NCBI GenBank assembly: GCA_002413395.1
Contig: DHWX01000073.1
Span: 1-10,032, forward strand
Direction of reading: 5' to 3'
Length of the DNA stretch: 10,032 bases
Origin: Polaromonas sp. UBA5171
Lineage (GTDB): Bacteria; Pseudomonadota; Gammaproteobacteria; Burkholderiales; Burkholderiaceae_C
The notes beneath the pieces were generated by a model that had not been told where the DNA came from, searched no databases, and saw only the letters and a list, made by a program, of their open reading frames with translations. Made by a program: the position numbers and the translations under genes. Below, piece by piece: positions 5,554-10,032 of the stretch (position 1 is its first letter; every line of letters starts with the position of its first letter).

Positions 5554-6480
5554 CTACGCCACGACCGGCGTCAGTGCCGTCCCGTCCTTGAAAAAATGGT
5601 GAAGGTTGTCGAGCGTCATGCGCGCCATGGCAAGCCGCGTCTCGTTGGTGGCGCTGCCCGAATGTGGCGATAACACCACATTGTCCAGCGTGAAAAAGCG
5701 CGGGTCGATGTCGGGCTCGCCGTCAAAAACATCGAGCGCCGCGCCGGCGATGACGCCGTGCGCCAGTGCCTCGATCAGCTGCTCCTGATGCACGACTGAA
5801 CCGCGCGCGATATTGAGCAGGTAACCTTCAGCACCGAGCGCTTCCAGCACCGAAGCGTCGATCATATGTTCGGTTTCGCGGCCACCCGGCGACGTCACGA
5901 TCAGGATATCGCTGGCCCGAGCCAGCTCGTGCAAGTCCGGCTGGAAGCGGTAGTCGAGTTTCTGGTCGGTGCGGCCGTAGTACGACAGCGCGACTCCAAA
6001 CGCCTCAAGCCGCCTGGCGATTTCCTTGCCGATGCGGCCCAGGCCGACGATGCCGACCCGCTTGCCGGCCAAGCTAACGCCGAGCGGGAACGCGCCCTTG
6101 CGCCAGGCGCCAGAGCGCACGAAGCGGTCGCCCTCGCCAATCCGGCGCAGTAGCGCGAACAGCAAGCCCACGCACAGCTCGGCCACCGCATTGTTGAGCA
6201 CGTCGGGCGTGTTCGTCACAATCACATTGCGCTGGGCAGCGACATCGAGCGGGATCAGGTCGTAGCCGACGCCGCAGGTGGCGATGATGCCGAGATTCGG
6301 CAGGCGCTCTATGACTGAGGCCAGCACCGCGTAGTTGCTGCGCGTAATGACAGCACGGATCGAAGTGCGTAAGGCGTCGTCATGCTCGATCGCTGCCAAA
6401 GGGTAGCACCGAAATTCGGTATCGATTAACTTCTGGGCGAGCGCGGGGAACGTGCCGATCAGCAGCAAGTCGTGCAACAT
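5554..6480 (-). CDS. D-2-hydroxyacid dehydrogenase (GhrB/hydroxypyruvate reductase-like)
   Basis: A 308-residue member of the D-isomer-specific 2-hydroxyacid dehydrogenase family, interconverting 2-keto and D-2-hydroxy acids in the cytoplasm. The substrate loop is A67-T-C-G-V-G-Y-D74. The cofactor motif is G146-L-G-R-I-G151. The catalytic trio is Arg226 (NIARGS), Glu255 (DGEP) and His273 (SPHSG). At the end of strand 2 the usual Asp is replaced by Gly169-Arg170-Thr171, which predicts preference for NADP(H), hence reduction of a keto acid such as glyoxylate or hydroxypyruvate. The ATG follows the regulator gene's stop by 28 bases, and AGGAAA lies about ten bases upstream of it. Regulator and dehydrogenase are therefore probably co-transcribed. 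The specific substrate is not known. Confidence 0.92.
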   Translation of the reverse strand: MLHDLLLIGTFPALAQKLIDTEFRCYPLAAIEHDDALRTSIRAVITRSNYAVLASVIERLPNLGIIATCGVGYDLIPLDVAAQRNVIVTNTPDVLNNAVAELCVGLLFALLRRIGEGDRFVRSGAWRKGAFPLGVSLAGKRVGIVGLGRIGKEIARRLEAFGVALSYYGRTDQKLDYRFQPDLHELARASDILIVTSPGGRETEHMIDASVLEALGAEGYLLNIARGSVVHQEQLIEALAHGVIAGAALDVFDGEPDIDPRFFTLDNVVLSPHSGSATNETRLAMARMTLDNLHHFFKDGTALTPVVA

Positions 6481-6508
6481 GGGTCAGCTTTCCTGAATGA
6501 GTTCGAGA

Positions 6509-7252
6509 TTAGTCCTGCAGCGGACGTTTCAGCGACAGCACGCTGTCGGTACGCTCGGACTGATGCGCCAAGCGGCGGTGCTTTTCGATATAAGCGTCGC
6601 GCGACGGTAACAAGTGATCGCGACAGAGCGCGACCAAGCGCTCCTGGTCGCATTCGCGTAATGCCTCGATCATCTGCCGGTGATCGCGACGCGCCTTTTC
6701 GAGGAATCCTGGGACCACCATCGACAACGATCGGATCACATGTGCGCGCTGCGCCGCCAGTTCGATCATCTCGGTCAGTACCACGTTCTCGGACAAGGCG
6801 AACAAGGCCTTGTGAAATGAAATGTTCATGCGGAAGGCGACATGCAGGTCCGAATCTCGGACTGCGTCATCATGGCGCTGTTGAATGGCGTCCAGCTCCT
6901 CCAGTTTTTCCGGTGCAACAGGCATGGCGATCTGGCGCGCGCAGTTGGTTTCCAGGATATCGCGCACGACATACAGGTCGATCACCTCCTTGACACTGTA
7001 TGACTTGACGAAAGCGCCGATATTCTTCTTGCGCTCGACCAGCCCCATCTGCTCCAGTTCGGCCAGAACCTGGCGCACGACATGCCGCTTCAGACAGAAG
7101 CGCGCGCGCAACTCGTCCTCAACCAGGCGCTCACGCGGATGCATGTGGCCGAACACAATGTCTTCTTCGAGCGTTTCTACGGTCATCCGCACTTGCGATT
7201 CATTGTCGACCTCGATCGCCATGTTTGATTCCGGTTCCAGTGTGCCACTCAT
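6509..7252 (-). CDS. GntR family transcriptional regulator, FCD (FadR) subfamily
   Basis: A 247-residue regulator from the ATG at 7252. The N-terminal winged helix runs from about residue 22 to 85 and the all-helical FCD ligand domain from about 92 to 225. The HTH shows P-R-E-R-L-V-E-D-E-L (39-48), then L-K-R-H-V-V-R-Q-V-L in place of the common S-R-T-P-V-R-E-A-L, so DNA specificity may be unusual. Probable metal/ligand residues are Asn143, His147 (NISFH), His191 (DHRQMIEAL) and His213 (RDHLL), with Asn replacing the usual Asp. Such proteins usually repress carboxylate-use operons until an organic acid binds. It sits between the transporter and enzyme genes, so it most likely controls this cluster. 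Alternative starts are a TTG at 7261 and an ATG at 7222; none has a strong ribosome site. Confidence 0.9.
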   Translation of the reverse strand: MSGTLEPESNMAIEVDNESQVRMTVETLEEDIVFGHMHPRERLVEDELRARFCLKRHVVRQVLAELEQMGLVERKKNIGAFVKSYSVKEVIDLYVVRDILETNCARQIAMPVAPEKLEELDAIQQRHDDAVRDSDLHVAFRMNISFHKALFALSENVVLTEMIELAAQRAHVIRSLSMVVPGFLEKARRDHRQMIEALRECDQERLVALCRDHLLPSRDAYIEKHRRLAHQSERTDSVLSLKRPLQD

Positions 7253-7289
7253 GCTATTCAATTCTCAGTATTACGCTTGGCGTTGCCTG

Positions 7290-7325
7290 CCTTGCGAACC
7301 GCCGCTGTCCGCAGCGGACGCAAGG
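7290..7325. repeat. Nested stem-loop between the binding-protein and regulator genes
   Basis: An outer 7-bp stem (CCTTGCG 7290-7296 with CGCAAGG 7319-7325) encloses an inner 6-bp hairpin (CCGCTG 7302-7307, CAGCGG 7312-7317, 4-base loop). On the minus-strand RNA it begins about a dozen bases after the binding-protein stop at 7337. No U-tract follows, so it is better seen as a partial terminator, an RNA-stabilising end or a processing site that lowers regulator expression relative to the binding protein (inference). Confidence 0.55.
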
Positions 7326-7336
7326 GTAATCCATGC

Positions 7337-8335
7337 CTAGTTGCCGTTCAACTTGTGCGTTTCAGAGAAAAACATCTCTTTCCAATCGGTTGGAGCGCGC
7401 TGAATATAACCGGCATGCGCAAAATACTTCGCCATTTGCATAGTGCCAACTGGCGTTTTCGAATACAGCATGTCCGGTGCGTTCAGCATATCCACAATAT
7501 CGGACAAGGCGGTCTTGTCCTTGGTCGCGGCCAGATACACCGTGGCTGCAGCCGACTTGTCCTTGGCGATCATGTCGAGCGCTTCATCCAGTGCGGCATT
7601 CAACGCCTGAACCACTTTCGGGTTTTCGTCATGGAATTTTGCGGAACCAAAGATGATAGCGATCGACATTGGACCACCGAGTACCTCGTTGGACGTGAGG
7701 ATCTTGCGGACGCCCGGCAGCTTCAATTCCATTTCAGTATACGGCGACATCGTGAAATGGCTGGTAATTTGCGCACTCTTGTTTTGCATCGCAATCACGC
7801 CATCGGGATGACCCATTGACACCGTCAGTGCGTTGATTTTGGCGCGGCCGGGCAGGCCCATCTCTTTTTCCGCAGCCATTTGCAGAACAATGGCTTGGCT
7901 GGACAGTTTGACGGTCGGGACCGCAATACGATCTTCAGCGGCAAAGTCGGCAACCGTCTTGACGTTCGGATTGCGGGTCACCAAGGTCAGTGGAATCGCG
8001 CCGACGCCAGCATAGCCTTTCATCGCACCTTGGGTTTTCGACCACAACAGGATCAGGTTGGTGGTTCCTGCCACGGCCATATCCATATTGCCGGAGATCA
8101 ATGAGTCATTGAAACTCGCGCCCGAGTTGAACATGCGCCAGGACACATTCAAATCCTTGATGCCCATCGCTTCCGCATGCTTTTCGATCAGCTTGTTGTG
8201 CTCCATGATGATCGTCGGCAGATATGTCAAGCCGGGTTGCTTGGCGATCCGCAGATCCACTGCCTGCGCTGGCAAAGCGGCTGCGATTCCAAGGGCAAAT
8301 AGCGCCGTTCCGATTTTTCTAGTGAATACTTTCAT
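7337..8335 (-). CDS. ABC transporter substrate-binding protein, NitT/TauT type
   Basis: A 332-residue periplasmic binding protein that captures the substrate for the adjacent permease. Residues 1-25 form a clear Sec signal peptide: basic start MKVFTRK, hydrophobic core, and an A23-Q-A25 cleavage site before VDL. The mature protein opens with R-I-A-K-Q-P-G-L-T-Y-L-P, as in NMT1/SsuA-like proteins, where the loop after strand 1 contacts ligand. It later has F-N-S-G-A-S-F-N-D-S-L-I-S-G-N-M-D (69-85), typical of the family's segment that senses the anion. No lipobox is present. The start has an excellent AAAGGAG seven bases upstream. Family members bind nitrate, taurine, sulfonates, thiamin precursors or aromatic acids, so the ligand is not predictable. 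It is the third gene of the transporter set. Confidence 0.9.
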   Translation of the reverse strand: MKVFTRKIGTALFALGIAAALPAQAVDLRIAKQPGLTYLPTIIMEHNKLIEKHAEAMGIKDLNVSWRMFNSGASFNDSLISGNMDMAVAGTTNLILLWSKTQGAMKGYAGVGAIPLTLVTRNPNVKTVADFAAEDRIAVPTVKLSSQAIVLQMAAEKEMGLPGRAKINALTVSMGHPDGVIAMQNKSAQITSHFTMSPYTEMELKLPGVRKILTSNEVLGGPMSIAIIFGSAKFHDENPKVVQALNAALDEALDMIAKDKSAAATVYLAATKDKTALSDIVDMLNAPDMLYSKTPVGTMQMAKYFAHAGYIQRAPTDWKEMFFSETHKLNGN

Positions 8336-8342
8336 TGTGAGT

Positions 8343-8349
8343 CTCCTTT
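8343..8349 (-). promoter_or_regulatory. Strong ribosome binding site of the binding-protein gene
   Basis: AAAGGAG, seven bases before the ATG at 8335. Directly upstream (8350-8364) lies a small stem, AGCGC-TGAAG-GCGCT on the minus strand, that could raise translation or block RNA decay. High output of a binding protein relative to its permease is common. Confidence 0.6.
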
Positions 8350-8398
8350 AGCGCCTTCAGCGCTTACTTGTAAATGTCGCCCTAGCCATACATGCCGT

Positions 8399-9283
8399 TT
8401 AACTCAGCATTCCCCACTTGCGCAAGGTCCGGGTTTCGATCGTGCGGAAAATCAGGTTTTCCACGATCAGTCCTATCAAAATGACCGAAAACAGCCCTGC
8501 AAATACGTTTGGAATATCCATCAGGTTTTTGTTCTCATAGATGAACCAACCGAGTCCGCCCTCTCCCGAGCTGACACCAAAGATCAACTCGGCGGCAATC
8601 AGCGTCCGCCAGGCGAACGCCCAGCCCACTTTCAGGCCGATCAAAATGCTGGGAAAGGCAGCCGGGATCAGTATCTTGCCGACATAGCGCAAACCACGCA
8701 GACCGTAATTGCGGCCCACCATCCTCAGCGTATTCGACACCGACGTAAATCCAGTGTGCGTATTGAGTGCCACTGCCCACAGTACCGAGTGGATCAGCAC
8801 AAACACCAGACTTTGCATGCCCAGCCCGAACCAGATCATGGCCATCGGGAGAATGGCGATCGACGGCAGCGGATTGAACATCGCGGTCAGAGTTTCGAGT
8901 AAATCAGTGCCGATCCGCGAGTTGATCGCGATGACCGTAAATAGCCCGGCCAATGCAATTCCAGCCGCGTAGCCAATCAAGAGCACTTTGATCGACGTCC
9001 AAGCTTTCATTATCAGTCCGCCGGACAAAATGCCGGTGCCAAACGCTTCCATCGTCGACGAGAACGTAGGAAACATCAGCGCGTTATTCACCGAGCGCGC
9101 ATAAAACTCCCAGATCAGCGCCAGCACGATCAGGATGAGGCCCTTGCGAATCGCGCTGATCTGATAAACAGATTCCCAAACAGATAGTTTTTTCTGTACG
9201 ACCCCGAACTCCTGCGCCGAGACGATTCCGTGGATGACCTCTTTGCTGCGCACGGCGGGTTCCCTTACGACTGCGTTAAGCAT
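8399..9283 (-). CDS. ABC transporter permease, NitT/TauT (SsuC/TauC) type
   Basis: A 294-residue inner-membrane permease of the binding-protein-dependent transport family. Hydrophobic spans are visible at about 47-62, 97-120, 137-154, 157-174, 206-233 and 259-280, giving six helices. The cytoplasmic coupling loop for the ATPase lies at about 187-212, where L-R-M-V-G-R-N-Y-G-L-R-G stands for the EAA motif and I-L-I-P-A-A-F-P follows. The roughly 45-residue N-terminal extension before the first helix is on the long side. The start overlaps the ATPase gene's stop by 8 bases, with GAGG eight bases before the ATG, so translation was originally coupled. The reading frame is intact. Confidence 0.92.
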   Translation of the reverse strand: MLNAVVREPAVRSKEVIHGIVSAQEFGVVQKKLSVWESVYQISAIRKGLILIVLALIWEFYARSVNNALMFPTFSSTMEAFGTGILSGGLIMKAWTSIKVLLIGYAAGIALAGLFTVIAINSRIGTDLLETLTAMFNPLPSIAILPMAMIWFGLGMQSLVFVLIHSVLWAVALNTHTGFTSVSNTLRMVGRNYGLRGLRYVGKILIPAAFPSILIGLKVGWAFAWRTLIAAELIFGVSSGEGGLGWFIYENKNLMDIPNVFAGLFSVILIGLIVENLIFRTIETRTLRKWGMLS

Positions 9284-10023
9284 GTGACACCTCAGCGACG
9301 TTTTCTGGCACGAACAACATATCGTGGATACGGGTTTCCAACGCGCGCGCCTCGTCCGTCATCAGACGGTCGCGGGGGACGCTGCTGAGCTCGGCACGCA
9401 CCTGACCCGGATGCGGCGTCAGCAAGAGAATCTGGTTGCCGATCTTGATGGCTTCTTCGATCGAATGGGTCACGAAGAGGACGGCAAATTTGGTGTCGTC
9501 CCACAGGTCCAGCAACTCATCCTGCATCTTGCGGCGCGTCCATCAGCAGGATGTCCGGCTCCATCGCCATGCCGCGGGCAATCGCGACACGCTGCTTCAT
9601 GCCGCCCGACAGGGTATGCGGATAGTTGTTGGCGAAATCGGCCAGATTCACCTTCTCGATGTACTGCATGGCCTTGTCTTCCGCCGCACGCCCCTTCAGC
9701 TTGCCAGAGGCTTCGAGGGCGAACATGACATTCTCCTTGACGGTCTTCCAGGGAAGCAACTGGTCAAATTCCTGAAACACCATCATCCGGTCAGGCCCTG
9801 GACCGCGCACCGGCACACCCTTCAGCCGAATTTCGCCTTCGGTCGGCATCATGTATCCACCAACGGCCTTCAACAGGGTCGACTTGCCGCAGCCGGAAGC
9901 GCCGAGCAGCACGAAACGGTCTGATTTCAATACTTGGAAATTGACGCGGTAGGTGGCAGTAACGAGATGATCGCGGGTTTTGTATTGCAAAGTAACGCCA
10001 TGTACATCTAAGGAAACGCAGAT
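9276..10023 (-). pseudogene. ABC transporter ATP-binding protein, NitT/TauT (SsuB/TauB) type, frameshifted
   Basis: Two frames together cover one ATPase. The first (TTG at 9990 to TGA at 9517) has Walker A GASGCGKST (residues 30-38), Q-loop Gln73 (VFQEFDQLLPW), signature LSGGMKQR (127-134) and the start of Walker B (ILLMD, 147-151), then shifts to APQDAG and stops. The second (from about 9540 to TAA at 9276) resumes with R-R-K-M-Q-D-E-L and has the H-loop V-T-H-S-I-E-E-A. Missing between them are E-P-F-G-A-L-D-type residues, meaning the catalytic Glu and the D-loop. Similarity continues upstream of 9990 (V-S-L-D-V-H-G-V-T-L) to an in-frame stop at 10024-10026 without a standard start, so the N-terminus is also abnormal or lies in another frame. 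The transporter is probably inactive unless another ATPase substitutes. A sequencing or assembly error is the alternative. Confidence 0.8.
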
Positions 10024-10032
10024 TTATTCACC

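Noticed and set aside
9276..9527. The ATPase C-terminal frame as an independent 83-residue gene
   Set aside because: Its ATG lacks a ribosome site and it encodes only the part of an ABC ATPase after Walker B, including the H-loop. It is the downstream half of a frameshifted gene.

Overview
The window looks like a catabolic gene cluster from a moderately high-GC beta-proteobacterium, probably of the Burkholderiales. That assignment rests on codon and base composition, on the style of the protein families, and on an IS5-type transposase tail of a kind common in that order. No rRNA, tRNA or CRISPR array is visible, and the genus cannot be fixed from the sequence alone.

Layout. Bases 1-161 hold the C-terminal end of a plus-strand transposase. 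Bases 162-290 have no gene but contain the presumed end of that element and a 9-bp stem-loop. Everything from 291 to the right edge is transcribed on the minus strand, so in the direction of transcription it reads from right to left. First comes an uptake system of the NitT/TauT ABC type: an ATPase at about 9276-10023, a permease at 8399-9283 and a secreted binding protein at 7337-8335. Then come a GntR/FCD regulator (6509-7252), a D-2-hydroxyacid dehydrogenase (5554-6480) and a SAF+UxaA/GarD-type dehydratase (3966-5513). These are followed by a mandelate-racemase-type enolase-superfamily enzyme (2710-3861), a 3-hydroxyacyl-CoA-dehydrogenase-like enzyme (1658-2608), an SDR oxidoreductase (828-1622) and a cysteine-free carboxymuconolactone-decarboxylase-like protein (291-803).

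Function. Two unrelated hydroxy-acid lyase/isomerase families, three or more NAD(P)-dependent dehydrogenases, an FCD-type repressor and a dedicated importer point to a pathway for an acid-sugar-like or otherwise polyhydroxylated organic acid. The exact substrate is not identifiable. The NitT/TauT importer is an unusual partner for sugar-acid enzymes and leaves open a sulfonate or other small anionic substrate. An AT-rich promoter-like region with a 14-bp perfect palindrome precedes the enolase-superfamily gene and may be the regulator's operator.

Decay. Two genes are broken. The ABC ATPase has lost the end of Walker B and the D-loop through what looks like a 29-nt deletion between GACG repeats, and its start region may carry a second frameshift. 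Between 2626 and 2697 a well-placed ribosome binding site and start codon open a 23-codon stub that resembles the N-terminus of the DapA/KdgD (dihydrodipicolinate synthase) family. The rest of that gene, which would supply the aldolase or dehydratase step, is missing. The cluster therefore appears to be a partly degraded version of a pathway that should be intact in relatives.
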